Origin: GYS-P2D sp964489125
Lineage (GTDB): Bacteria; Bacteroidota; Bacteroidia; Chitinophagales; Saprospiraceae
Assembly: GCA_964489125.1 (NCBI GenBank)
Contig: CAZAXY010000033.1
Location: forward strand, 1 to 29,482
Length of the DNA stretch: 29,482 nucleotides
Reading direction: 5' to 3'
In this document: positions 16,692 through 25,133 of the stretch, one piece after another
Numbering within the stretch: the first letter of the stretch is position 1
Layout: each line of letters opens with the position of its first letter
The notes under the pieces: generated by a model
Seen by the model: only the letters and a program-made list of their open reading frames with translations
Told to the model about the DNA's origin: nothing
Databases searched by the model: none
Made by a program: the position numbers and the translations under genes

Positions 16692-17774
16692 ATGCTGATG
16701 TCGTTTGTGTTACTCAGTATTCTTCTTGTGTCATTTGTTGTCCAACTGCTGATATTCGTTGGATTGTTTGCTCGATTATCTAACAAGCAACTGTCTAATT
16801 CTGAGAAAATAGATGGGTCTCCTTCTGTAAGTCTAGTTATTGCGCTCAAAAATGAGTCAACTAACTTATCGGCTCATTTCCCCCACTGGATTAACCAAGA
16901 TTATCCAAACTTTGAAATCATCTTTGTCGATGATCACTCTACCGACGACAGCGTAAGAATCATCAAGCAAGCCTCAGCAAACGCTAATATTAAGATTTAT
17001 ACTAATCACGGAGTGGGCAAAAAAGAGGCCCTCACAACAGGAATCTCTGTTGCTTCAGGAGCTTGGATAATAACCACCGATGCTGATTGTAAACCCTCTT
17101 CAGTTTCCTGGATAAGCGATATTATTAATGGTCGACAACAATCAGATGTAATCCTAGCATATGGGCCATATCGCTCTGAAATTGGCTTCCTCAATAAGTT
17201 TATTCGCTATGAGACTTGGTTCATCGCAATGCAGTATTTCTCATTAGCCAAGATAGGTCTCCCATATATGGGTGTAGGGCGAAATCTAGCTTATAAGAGG
17301 GAGGTTTTCTTAAAACATGGGGGATTTGCAGATCACGTCCATATCAAAAGTGGAGATGATGATCTATTCATTGCGGGATTATCGCCAGAGACTAAGGTAG
17401 GAGTAAACTTAGATTCTTTTACTTACTCCATTCCATCAACAACACTAACTGGGCTAATACAACAGAAAAGAAGACACCTCACAACCGCTTACTCCTATAA
17501 GTTTAAACATCAAGTCATATTGATCAGCATGTTCTTATCGCAATTGCTGTTTTATGTCGGAGTTGTTGGACTATGTTTTTTAGGCGTAAATGTGTTATTT
17601 GCCACTAGCTTGTTCCTTATTAGGACAATTGTCTTGTGGTGGGTTGCTCATCGGAAAATGACGTTGTTAAAAGAATGGCACTTATGGTATTGGGCTCCCG
17701 TTTTAGACATATTATTGCTAGCTTATTACTGCCTTATGGGTCTATTGTTGCCGATGAAAAAGAAGACATGGTAG
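16692..17774 (+). CDS. Membrane-bound family 2 glycosyltransferase
   Basis: 360 residues; starts at ATG 16692 or, two codons later, ATG 16698. An N-terminal membrane segment (about 1-28) precedes a GT-A domain with VSLVIALKNE, IIFVDDHSTDDS (about 78) and WIITTDADC (DxD, about 127). GDDDLFI (about 228) is the acceptor-side motif and QQKRRHLT (about 258) corresponds to the processive QxxRW motif, here RRH. Three or four membrane segments close the protein (about 275-352). This architecture is that of Bacteroidota inner-membrane GT2 enzymes that extend lipid-linked or polymeric sugars. The TAG stop overlaps the ATG of rsmG (ATGGTAG), implying one transcript with rsmG and the MscS gene. A TATTTTTG lies at 16683-16690, just before the start, too close for a leader if it is the -7 box. 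Confidence 0.9.
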   Translation: MLMSFVLLSILLVSFVVQLLIFVGLFARLSNKQLSNSEKIDGSPSVSLVIALKNESTNLSAHFPHWINQDYPNFEIIFVDDHSTDDSVRIIKQASANANIKIYTNHGVGKKEALTTGISVASGAWIITTDADCKPSSVSWISDIINGRQQSDVILAYGPYRSEIGFLNKFIRYETWFIAMQYFSLAKIGLPYMGVGRNLAYKREVFLKHGGFADHVHIKSGDDDLFIAGLSPETKVGVNLDSFTYSIPSTTLTGLIQQKRRHLTTAYSYKFKHQVILISMFLSQLLFYVGVVGLCFLGVNVLFATSLFLIRTIVLWWVAHRKMTLLKEWHLWYWAPVLDILLLAYYCLMGLLLPMKKKTW

Positions 17775-18400
17775 AAATCATTGAAAAGTACTTCCCACAG
17801 TTAACTGATAAACAATCCCATCAGATAAATCAATTGTTACCACTCTATACGGATTGGAATAACAAGATAAATGTGATCTCAAGGAAAGATATCGGCAATC
17901 TGTATGAGCGACATGTCTTACACTCCTTATCAATAGCTAAGTGGATCTCATTTCAACCTGGTACTAAGATTATAGATATCGGTTGTGGTGGTGGATTTCC
18001 GAGTATTCCTTTAGCAATTTTGTTTCCTGAAGTGAGTTTTCATTGTGTAGACAGTATCAACAAAAAACTTAAGGTAATCAATGCTATTGTCGATGAGCTC
18101 GGCTTGGAGAATATTAGGACAACCCACTCACGTGCTGAAGAAATCAAAGATCGATATGATTACGTCATTAATAGAGCCGTTGCACCCTTTACCAAGCTGT
18201 TATCTTGGACTAGAAAAAACATCTCTCATAAGCAGCGTAATGCCATTCCTAATGGTATGATCTCCCTGAAAGGAGGAGATCTAAGTTCAGAGTTATCCTC
18301 AATTAGAAAGAAAGAGTACTATGAAGTAACTCCAATAAGTGATTACTTTGAAGAGGAGTTTTTTAGCACGAAATATCTCATATATATCCAACTCGGGTGA
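17768..18400 (+). CDS. rsmG: 16S rRNA (guanine-527-N7)-methyltransferase RsmG
   Basis: 210 residues from ATG at 17768; an upstream in-frame start at 17636 would put 44 residues inside the GT2 gene without similarity to the family. YTDWNNKINVISRKD and RHVLHSLSIAKWI precede the SAM-binding IIDIGCGGGFPSIPLAILFP motif (about 72). NIRTTHSRAEE and YVINRAVAPFTKLLSW follow. The enzyme uses SAM to methylate N7 of G527 in the 530 loop of 16S rRNA; its loss gives low-level streptomycin resistance in several bacteria. The start overlaps the GT2 stop, and the stop (TGA) overlaps a possible GTG start of the MscS gene. Confidence 0.95.
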   Translation: MVEIIEKYFPQLTDKQSHQINQLLPLYTDWNNKINVISRKDIGNLYERHVLHSLSIAKWISFQPGTKIIDIGCGGGFPSIPLAILFPEVSFHCVDSINKKLKVINAIVDELGLENIRTTHSRAEEIKDRYDYVINRAVAPFTKLLSWTRKNISHKQRNAIPNGMISLKGGDLSSELSSIRKKEYYEVTPISDYFEEEFFSTKYLIYIQLG

Positions 18401-19713
18401 TAGAACTTATGAACACCAAATTGCTTGAATACGGCTCATTCTATATTTCTATTTCAGATATAGCGCTTATGTTGCTTGCTGCAACTGCGATAGTGGTGGT
18501 TTACATGATCTCTAAACGCCGATTACGTGCCTATACCTCGAGGCATAGTACGGTACAAGCTGATGAACCTCGCAACCAGAGACTGCTGATCGCCCTGTCT
18601 GTACTACTATGGATCATCATCTCGGTATTCATTCTTAGGCTCGATTATGAGATCGTGCCCGATAAGTTGTTCGGCTTAAGTGTTTCGCGAATTTTAATTG
18701 CATTGTTTATAGTTGTTTTGTCGAGATTATTAGATAGTATAATCTCTAAACGTATAGATGAAGAAATTATAAAGAGCTCATCTTATAGAAGAAAGACAGA
18801 AAAGAACGGCTCTAGACTCGCCCAGTACATAATCCTTTTGCTATCAGTGTACTTGATCATTAAGAATTTCGATTTCCTCAACATTACATTTTATCAAGCC
18901 TGGGCCAATAACCACCCCATTGATATTAGTTTATCTAACATCGTTGTTGCCATATTGGTATTGCTAATCGCAAGGCTATTCATCTGGCTTCTTACTAACC
19001 TATTTTTCTTCAATTTCTATCAGAGCAAACAGATTGCATCGGGTAAGCGCTATGCCTACAATCAACTCTTTAGTTACCTGATCTATTTCTTTGCGTTTCT
19101 CTTCGCCTTACAGCTTGTAGGGGTAAATATGACCTTGGTGTGGACTGGCGCTGCTGCCCTGCTCGTAGGTATAGGTATTGCCTTACAGCAAACAATAAGT
19201 GATTTTTTCAGCGGCATAGTGTTACTATTCGAACGCTCGGTAAAGGTTGGAGACTTCCTTGAACTAGATGCTTTCTCTGGTACACTTAAGCGTATTGGAT
19301 TACGGTCCTCAGTCCTTGAGACTCTCGATAATAAGTTATTGATCATTCCTAACTCCCTTTTAGTTAATGATCGTGTCACCAACAAATCAAATGCTCACAA
19401 GAGCACACGTTTTTCTGTGGTCGTGGGAGTGGCATATGGCAGTGATCCGAGACAAGTAGAACAGATCTTGCTTGCAGTGGCAGAAGAGCACAAAGACATT
19501 CCTCAATACCCACTTCCTTTCGTACGGTTCCAAGACTTTGGGGATAATGCGCTATTGTTTGAGTTGTTCGCTTATGTTAATGCTTCGGTATTACTGGGAG
19601 ATATAAGGAGCGACCTGCGATATGCCATCCATGACCGTCTCTCAGCAAACAATATTGACATCCCGTTCCCACAAAGAGAGGTCTGGATCAAGAATTCAGG
19701 AAAATTAAAATGA
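18397..19713 (+). CDS. Mechanosensitive ion channel of the MscS family
   Basis: 438 residues from GTG 18397 (overlapping the rsmG stop as GTGA) or 434 from ATG 18409; the two cannot be separated. Membrane segments lie at about 18-37, 64-82, 94-112, 142-160, 182-209, 227-247 and the pore helix. The pore-lining segment GAAALLVGIGIALQQTISDF (about 251) and the following FFSGIVLLFERSVKVGDFLE are the MscS hallmark, with the beta domain (GTLKRIGLRSSVLETLDN, LLIIPNS) after it. These channels open under membrane tension and release solutes on osmotic downshift. The N-terminal extra membrane helices make it a larger, MscM-like member. Third gene of the GT2-rsmG-MscS string. Confidence 0.93.
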   Translation: MIELMNTKLLEYGSFYISISDIALMLLAATAIVVVYMISKRRLRAYTSRHSTVQADEPRNQRLLIALSVLLWIIISVFILRLDYEIVPDKLFGLSVSRILIALFIVVLSRLLDSIISKRIDEEIIKSSSYRRKTEKNGSRLAQYIILLLSVYLIIKNFDFLNITFYQAWANNHPIDISLSNIVVAILVLLIARLFIWLLTNLFFFNFYQSKQIASGKRYAYNQLFSYLIYFFAFLFALQLVGVNMTLVWTGAAALLVGIGIALQQTISDFFSGIVLLFERSVKVGDFLELDAFSGTLKRIGLRSSVLETLDNKLLIIPNSLLVNDRVTNKSNAHKSTRFSVVVGVAYGSDPRQVEQILLAVAEEHKDIPQYPLPFVRFQDFGDNALLFELFAYVNASVLLGDIRSDLRYAIHDRLSANNIDIPFPQREVWIKNSGKLK

Positions 19714-19774
19714 AATAATCGATCTTTGCGATCTTATTAACATCGATACCGTTAAAACAGATAAACATCAAGTT

Positions 19775-20386
19775 ATGGATGCAGCAATTAAAAGTCCTGT
19801 AATGTTATACACTGAGCAGACGCCCAACCCGGAGTCTCTAAAGTTTGTGACTAACAAGATCATATACAAGGGAACCGCGGATTTCAGAGAGGAGTCTTTA
19901 GCTAAAGAGTGGTCTCCGCTTGCAACAGAGTTGTTTGCTTTTCCTTATGTCAAGGGTGTATATATCTGCAACAACTTCGTAACCATTACTAAAGAGTTTA
20001 ACTACTCTTGGGAAGATATCATGCTCAAGCTTAAGGAGTTTATTAAGGCATATGTGTCAGATGACAAGGCCATACTAAAAGATGGCTTCGAAGAGGCGAT
20101 GAGAGCAAGAGAAGCAGAAAGGGGTGTAGGCGCAGAATATACAGGTGATGAAGCAGAGCTCGTTGCAAAAATTAAAGAGCTCATAGATACTTATGTCAAG
20201 CCCGCTGTAGAAATGGATGGAGGAAATATCGAGTTTAAGTCTTTTAACCAAGGCATCGTGACGGTTGTTTTGCAGGGATCTTGCAGCGGTTGTCCGTCAT
20301 CTACCGTGACTCTTAAGTCAGGAATCGAAGGAATGCTAAGACGAATGGTGCCAGAAGTTAAGGAGGTAGTCTCAGAGATGGGATAG
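19775..20386 (+). CDS. Nfu/NifU-type iron-sulfur cluster scaffold protein
   Basis: 203 residues from ATG at 19775. The N-terminal Nfu_N domain (about 10-95) starts with YTEQTPNPESLKFVTNK, which is diagnostic. The C-terminal NifU-like domain (about 128-203) carries VKPAVEMDGGNIEF and the cluster-binding Cys-x-x-Cys in SCSGCPSS (about 172-175). Two subunits together hold a 4Fe-4S cluster and pass it to target enzymes. The Fe-S enzyme RlmD sits elsewhere in the window, with no operon link. A promoter-like GATCTTTG lies near 19719, with one mismatch to the -7 consensus. Confidence 0.94.
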   Translation: MDAAIKSPVMLYTEQTPNPESLKFVTNKIIYKGTADFREESLAKEWSPLATELFAFPYVKGVYICNNFVTITKEFNYSWEDIMLKLKEFIKAYVSDDKAILKDGFEEAMRAREAERGVGAEYTGDEAELVAKIKELIDTYVKPAVEMDGGNIEFKSFNQGIVTVVLQGSCSGCPSSTVTLKSGIEGMLRRMVPEVKEVVSEMG

Positions 20387-20482
20387 TCCTTTTATTGTTT
20401 TGTTAAAGGCATCTTCGCTCCAAGGCTTCAACATGCTTATGACAAATAGTCGTATATCTTTACCCCACTATTACTGGATCCT

Positions 20483-21406
20483 ATGATTAAAACACTAATA
20501 CAGTGGTCTGCTATATGCTGTTTAATTTGTACAATGACAACAGCTTACGGACAAAACTATAACATCGGCATACGAGCAGGTCTGAGCCAATCAACATTTA
20601 TCGGACCCTCCGAAGCAAATGCCGATGAGTCTTTTGGACTTACTGGAGGTTTCCATTTTGGCTTAAACTTCCAATGGAACTTTACAGAAACTATAGGGAT
20701 ACGATCTGAGATTATCTACAACCAAACTGGGTCTGGGTATAATTTTAGCTCAGCCGATGGATATAATTTCTATCGACCTCTCATATTAGGAACAAACATT
20801 ATTGATATCTCTGCTGCACGAGAAGATTGGCTTTTCCTAAGGGATCAGACTGATGTAGAACTCAATCATACCTTCGCATATCTTCAATTGCCTCAAACCT
20901 TACATTTCAGAATCAACAATAAATGGGAAGCTTTTACTGGAGCATACATTAGCTTTCTCCTGAATCCTCTAGCCACAGGTACTCTTAATTTTGGAGGAGA
21001 TCAAAATCTACTCGAAAATCCACATGTCTTTTCTCAAGGCTTGGATTTTGATTTTGACTCTGATCGACCAGGAGAGTTTAACCCCCTACTTATCCCTAGA
21101 CTCTTAATAGTTGAAGGACAAGATGTAGACATCCCTGGTGCGGTTGGCGCATACTATCTCTTTGAAAATGAAGAGCAATTTGAACAGAAGTTCAGATCGC
21201 TAGACTTTGGTCTAATTGCGGGGTTCTCTTATTATTTCAATCGTGGATTCTACGGTTCATTGCGAGCGGAATATGGCCTGAATGACATCACCCGTACAGA
21301 AGGCGATGTATCATTGCAAGAGCTCAATCCTAATCGAACATTTGTCTTTAACGATGATAATGATCGTACGCTAGGGTTTTTCCTCTCTTTAGGATTTAAG
21401 TTTTAA
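20483..21406 (+). CDS. Outer-membrane beta-barrel protein
   Basis: 307 residues with a signal peptide (cleavage after about residue 23, TTAYGQ). The mature protein starts NIGIRAGLSQSTFIG and shows alternating strands with aromatic girdles (FHFGLNFQWNF, GIRSEIIYNQTG, FAYLQLPQTLHFRI, GSLRAEYGLNDI) and ends in the outer-membrane signature SLGFKF. This matches the small OMP_b-brl_2/PorT-like group of Bacteroidota barrels. About 85 residues between 125 and 245 hold a large acidic loop (FDFDSDRPGEFNP) that probably faces the outside. Function unknown. It is convergent with the HMG-CoA reductase gene, with 26 bp between. Confidence 0.82.
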   Translation: MIKTLIQWSAICCLICTMTTAYGQNYNIGIRAGLSQSTFIGPSEANADESFGLTGGFHFGLNFQWNFTETIGIRSEIIYNQTGSGYNFSSADGYNFYRPLILGTNIIDISAAREDWLFLRDQTDVELNHTFAYLQLPQTLHFRINNKWEAFTGAYISFLLNPLATGTLNFGGDQNLLENPHVFSQGLDFDFDSDRPGEFNPLLIPRLLIVEGQDVDIPGAVGAYYLFENEEQFEQKFRSLDFGLIAGFSYYFNRGFYGSLRAEYGLNDITRTEGDVSLQELNPNRTFVFNDDNDRTLGFFLSLGFKF

Positions 21407-21432
21407 AAACGGTTTCCATCTAATAAAGACTC

Positions 21433-22755
21433 TTAGTCTATCTTCTTTAATCTCATCGCATCAAGAAACTCCTTAACAGAGCGATGGGATACGATCTCAT
21501 TGCTAAAATGCTCAACGGCCAAATTAAATTCCTGCTCCGTCGCTTTGAGTTGATTGAGCACGTTAGATAAATGCATTTTCATATGTCCTCGCTGAATACC
21601 TGTGGTAACAAGAGATCTGACTGCAGCAAAATTCTGCGCTAAGCCAACACATGCAACTATTTCCATTAATTCCGTGGCACTAGGATTGCCAAGTAGTTCT
21701 AAACTTCGCTTTGCTATAGGGTGAAGCTTAGTAAGACCTCCAACGGTACCAAGGGCCAAGGGAACTTTCAAGCCAAATGTGAAGACTCCCTCTTCAACAG
21801 TACAATGCGAAAGTGATTTATATTGACCATCTCGGGCAGCATAAGTATGGCCAGCTGCCTCAATAGCTCTGAAGTCATTGCCAGTTGCTATCACCACTGA
21901 GTCTATGCCGTTAAATATGCCTTTGTTGTGGGTAGTTGCCCTATGCGGATCAATTTCTGCAATCCGTATGGCTTGCTGAAACTTCATGGCTAGTTCTTCA
22001 ACATCATCTCCAGCTAATGCTCTTAAGTCGGAAACAGGGCAAGATACCGATGCCTCAACTACACAGTCAGGAGTGTAGTTGGATAGGATACACATGATCG
22101 TGCTATACTGATACAGTTCTGCAAACTCATCTTTGATCTTGGATTCAAGCAATAGCGCGAACTCCTCTAATATGGTGTTAATAAAGTTTGCCCCCATGGA
22201 ATCACGTGTGTCAAAAGACACCATGATCTGGTAGTAGCCCGATTCTTCAGTAAATTCCTTTAATTGAAAATCTAAGATGCCCCCTCCACGTGCCTCCATG
22301 TTTTGCGTATATGGCCTGAGTTTATCTCTGAAATAGGCCTCATGCTTCTGTAATACTAATGCAATCCTATCCGCTGAACCGTTGAAGTTAAAATGAAGCT
22401 GACCTAGTTTGACTACATCGTTGACCTTTGCTGTAAATCCGCCCCGTGACATCCAATATTTTGCAGCACTCGATGCTGCCGCTACTACTGAACTTTCCTC
22501 AATAACCATAGGGACACAATAGTCCCGACCATTGATCACAAAATTAGGTGCAACACTATATGGCATTGGAAATACTGATATTGTATTCTCACTGAAGCCG
22601 TCGAGGATTTTTTGTTGCTCTTCATTCTTAAGCCAGTAACTCTTAAGCTCTCCTGTCACTACCTCTGGATCTCTGAAGAATGTCTCAACAATCCACTTGA
22701 TCTTGCCTAGTTTGTTCAACTTAGAAAAACCCGATATTGTCTTTCTATTTTCCAT
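21433..22755 (-). CDS. mvaA: Hydroxymethylglutaryl-CoA reductase, class II ('degradative' type)
   Basis: 440 residues from ATG at 22755. Catalytic signatures of class II reductases are present: the glutamate in PMVIEESSVVAAAS (about 80), DTRDSMGANFIN (about 186-197), the lysine in HNKGIFNGIDS (about 277), the aspartate in AARDGQY (about 303) and the histidine in RGHMKMHLSN (about 393). The enzyme interconverts HMG-CoA and mevalonate. In Bacteroidota that use the mevalonate route, this type serves biosynthesis despite its name, and the adjacent isomerase supports that. It overlaps the upstream fni gene by 11 bp, so the two are translationally coupled. Confidence 0.95.
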   Translation of the reverse strand: MENRKTISGFSKLNKLGKIKWIVETFFRDPEVVTGELKSYWLKNEEQQKILDGFSENTISVFPMPYSVAPNFVINGRDYCVPMVIEESSVVAAASSAAKYWMSRGGFTAKVNDVVKLGQLHFNFNGSADRIALVLQKHEAYFRDKLRPYTQNMEARGGGILDFQLKEFTEESGYYQIMVSFDTRDSMGANFINTILEEFALLLESKIKDEFAELYQYSTIMCILSNYTPDCVVEASVSCPVSDLRALAGDDVEELAMKFQQAIRIAEIDPHRATTHNKGIFNGIDSVVIATGNDFRAIEAAGHTYAARDGQYKSLSHCTVEEGVFTFGLKVPLALGTVGGLTKLHPIAKRSLELLGNPSATELMEIVACVGLAQNFAAVRSLVTTGIQRGHMKMHLSNVLNQLKATEQEFNLAVEHFSNEIVSHRSVKEFLDAMRLKKID

Positions 22756-23764
22756 CTTTCGGGCGTTTTATGCTGAGATAGGACTTAGCAAATTGATAAC
22801 CTCTAACCTGCTGATCTACGTAATAAGCCAAGTCATCATATGCCCCATGAGCATGCTTGAGGAAGCCTGCTGCTTGTCCATATATACTTCTACACCTTAA
22901 TCTCTGGTTGTAGTAGTAGCCGTCGAGATAATCTTTGACTCCTCCAGATATGATAAAGTGCTTGCATCTTACATCATCCTGATGACCATCTAGGATGTTA
23001 TGTACCATATCGATCATTTCATCTGGTTCATGACCTACATAGCAGATAGGATCTATTGTTCGCGTGCGTGGGTCTCGGAGGTTTTCTAGCTTGGCAAAGT
23101 TCGTGCCGCCGAATCCTGCGAACTCTATTGCTGCAAGTGGTAATTTCATTAGGGCATACAAACTCCGTGGTCCGATACCTTGACCCACCTCCTTGACAAT
23201 GACATTACAACTCAAGCGATCTGTAGTTTCGGCAATGATCTGTATCGGTGTAGGTCCCGATATGATATCTCCTTCGGGCTGTAACCATTCTTGAACTGGA
23301 TTGACGTGAATAATTAGTCCATCAGCCGAGAGTTTCTCGAGCATCTTCTCAACCTCAGCAATATTATTGTTTTGTATCAATGAACTCAATTGCGCAATCC
23401 CTAAATTAGCATAGAGTGGTTGATCCCCAATATACTTGCGCACATCGAAATCACCTAGATCATCATCGCTATCTAAGAGTCTCCGACAAGAGCCAAGCCC
23501 CATTCCCAGGCCAAAATCTTTACAAGCTCTAGCTAGGTTCTCATTGATCGTTTTAGCGATACCAGTTCCTCCTGTCATAGATGATACCCATATGGGAGCC
23601 GTGAAAGTCTTATCCAAAAAAGTCACAGCTGAAGTGTTTCCCTCTGCAGGATGTACACTAAGCATGGGTTCATAATAAAACCTACTATCCTTAGTAGACA
23701 CTAGAGTAGCGGACTCCAAAGCAAGGTCTATATGGTCTTTTTTTCGATCGGTGTCTTTAGTCAA
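22745..23764 (-). CDS. fni: Type 2 isopentenyl-diphosphate delta-isomerase (FMN-dependent)
   Basis: 339 residues from TTG at 23764; a stop codon lies in frame two codons upstream (TGA), so TTG is the first possible start. DRKKDHIDLALES at the N-terminus is the substrate-binding motif. APIWVSSMTGGTG (about 56), GMGLGSCR (about 87), ANLGIAQL (about 118), NPVQEWLQPEGD (about 154) and EFAGFGGTNFAKLE (about 215) are FMN and substrate sites. The enzyme converts IPP to DMAPP with reduced FMN and Mg. It is the first gene of an overlapping pair with mvaA, linking both to isoprenoid synthesis. Confidence 0.95.
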   Translation of the reverse strand: MTKDTDRKKDHIDLALESATLVSTKDSRFYYEPMLSVHPAEGNTSAVTFLDKTFTAPIWVSSMTGGTGIAKTINENLARACKDFGLGMGLGSCRRLLDSDDDLGDFDVRKYIGDQPLYANLGIAQLSSLIQNNNIAEVEKMLEKLSADGLIIHVNPVQEWLQPEGDIISGPTPIQIIAETTDRLSCNVIVKEVGQGIGPRSLYALMKLPLAAIEFAGFGGTNFAKLENLRDPRTRTIDPICYVGHEPDEMIDMVHNILDGHQDDVRCKHFIISGGVKDYLDGYYYNQRLRCRSIYGQAAGFLKHAHGAYDDLAYYVDQQVRGYQFAKSYLSIKRPKDGK

Positions 23765-23922
23765 ATCTCATTCTTAGGTCTATCTCGTGGATGATCGGCG
23801 CGAATAACAAAACCTTAATTGTTTGATAAGCATTTTTAGCTTCATTCTTGCTTCATCTCAATGTAAATGTACTAACTCTTAAAAATCAAGCGTTTCCTAA
23901 CCGCTTCTAATCTGTAATAACT

Positions 23923-25071
23923 ATGATGAATATAAAAACCACGGTCGCATTGGCAATGTTCTGCTTTGCCTCTATAACTCAGACGATGGTATTGGGACAA
24001 GTAAGCCGCGAAGCGGCCACCCATTATAATGATGCCGTACTCGCCATAAAGCAAAATGATACGAAAGGGGCAATTGCACATTTTAACAAAGCAATTGACG
24101 CTGAACCGAAATATCAAAAAGCATTTTACAATCGTGGCAAGAGCTTTCTAAAGCTTAAAAAATACTCATCAGCCATTGAAGATTTTAGACAAGTAACAAG
24201 AATGGACCCAGATCATGCACTCGCATACTATTATATGGGATATGCTGCTCTTCAGACTAAGAAATATCCAGCTGCTATATCTGCCTATAACAAAGCTCTT
24301 GCTAAAGATCCTGAACTAACAGATGTATATAAAAATAGGGGGATTGCCTACATGAAAGAAGGAAGGTATAAAAAGGCTGTTGCCGACTTGACCAGCGCAT
24401 ATAAAAATAAGCCTGAGGATCTTTCAGTAGTTTATAACCGCGCTATCTGTTATGCCAAACTCAATGAACATGAGAACTCCGCTGATGACTACAGCTTGCT
24501 CGTCAATGAAGAATACAAACCAGAAATCACCGCTAAAGAATTAGGTAAATCTCTTGTTAAAAAAGAAAACTATCAGCATGGCTTAAAAGCACTACAAATT
24601 GCAGCACAGCATGTCGATGATGACTATGAAGTATATTATCTCATGGGTTATAGCTATCTAAAGATGGATCTAATTGAGGAAGCTCATGATCACTTTAAGC
24701 AGGCAATCAGCCGAAAGGCAGATCATATTCCTACCCTTAAAAATCTAGCCTTCACCAGCTTTAAGCTTAAGGATTATGAAACAGCGGCACAGAGCTACGA
24801 TCTATTGATTTCTAATTCTCCAAAGGATGCCACTTTACACCTTAATAGAGGATTGTCATACTTGCAATTGAAAGAATATGATCAAGCTATTACTGACTTT
24901 AGTACTGTAATAAAGTATGAGCCACAGATGGCAACAGCATTCTATAATCGGGCAACTGCCGCTATAGCAATTAAACAAAATGATGCGGCTTGCAAGGACA
25001 TGCGTCAAGCCGCAAGACTCGGTTATGAAGACGCCTTTAACCACATCGCCTCAGTCTGCCAGGATAATTAA
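23923..25071 (+). CDS. Secreted or periplasmic TPR-repeat protein
   Basis: 382 residues from ATG at 23923 (a second ATG follows at once). A signal peptide ends near residue 26 (TMVLGQ). The rest is almost entirely tandem 34-residue TPR units, about ten, with repeated YNRGKSFLKLKKYSSAIEDF-type signatures (for example around 65, 100, 134, 167, 239, 273, 308 and 342). The last part (ACKDMRQAARLGYEDA) resembles the end of Sel1/TPR proteins. It is a scaffold for protein-protein contact outside the cytoplasm; no partner is visible. It lies 62 bp before xylA on the same strand, but a functional link is not implied. Confidence 0.88.
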   Translation: MMNIKTTVALAMFCFASITQTMVLGQVSREAATHYNDAVLAIKQNDTKGAIAHFNKAIDAEPKYQKAFYNRGKSFLKLKKYSSAIEDFRQVTRMDPDHALAYYYMGYAALQTKKYPAAISAYNKALAKDPELTDVYKNRGIAYMKEGRYKKAVADLTSAYKNKPEDLSVVYNRAICYAKLNEHENSADDYSLLVNEEYKPEITAKELGKSLVKKENYQHGLKALQIAAQHVDDDYEVYYLMGYSYLKMDLIEEAHDHFKQAISRKADHIPTLKNLAFTSFKLKDYETAAQSYDLLISNSPKDATLHLNRGLSYLQLKEYDQAITDFSTVIKYEPQMATAFYNRATAAIAIKQNDAACKDMRQAARLGYEDAFNHIASVCQDN

Positions 25072-25133
25072 TGGATAGGCCGAGATGATTGCTTCGTTGT
25101 GATATCTTAGCAGAAGACCACAATCTTAGAAGC

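Noticed and set aside
20387..20425. Possible terminator after the Nfu gene (CCTTT ... AAAGG)
   Set aside because: Only a 5-bp AT-rich stem without a T-run; too weak to annotate.
23872..24117. Minus-strand open frame of 81 codons over the start of the secreted TPR gene
   Set aside because: Antisense to a clear signal peptide and TPR coding sequence; no recognisable motif.
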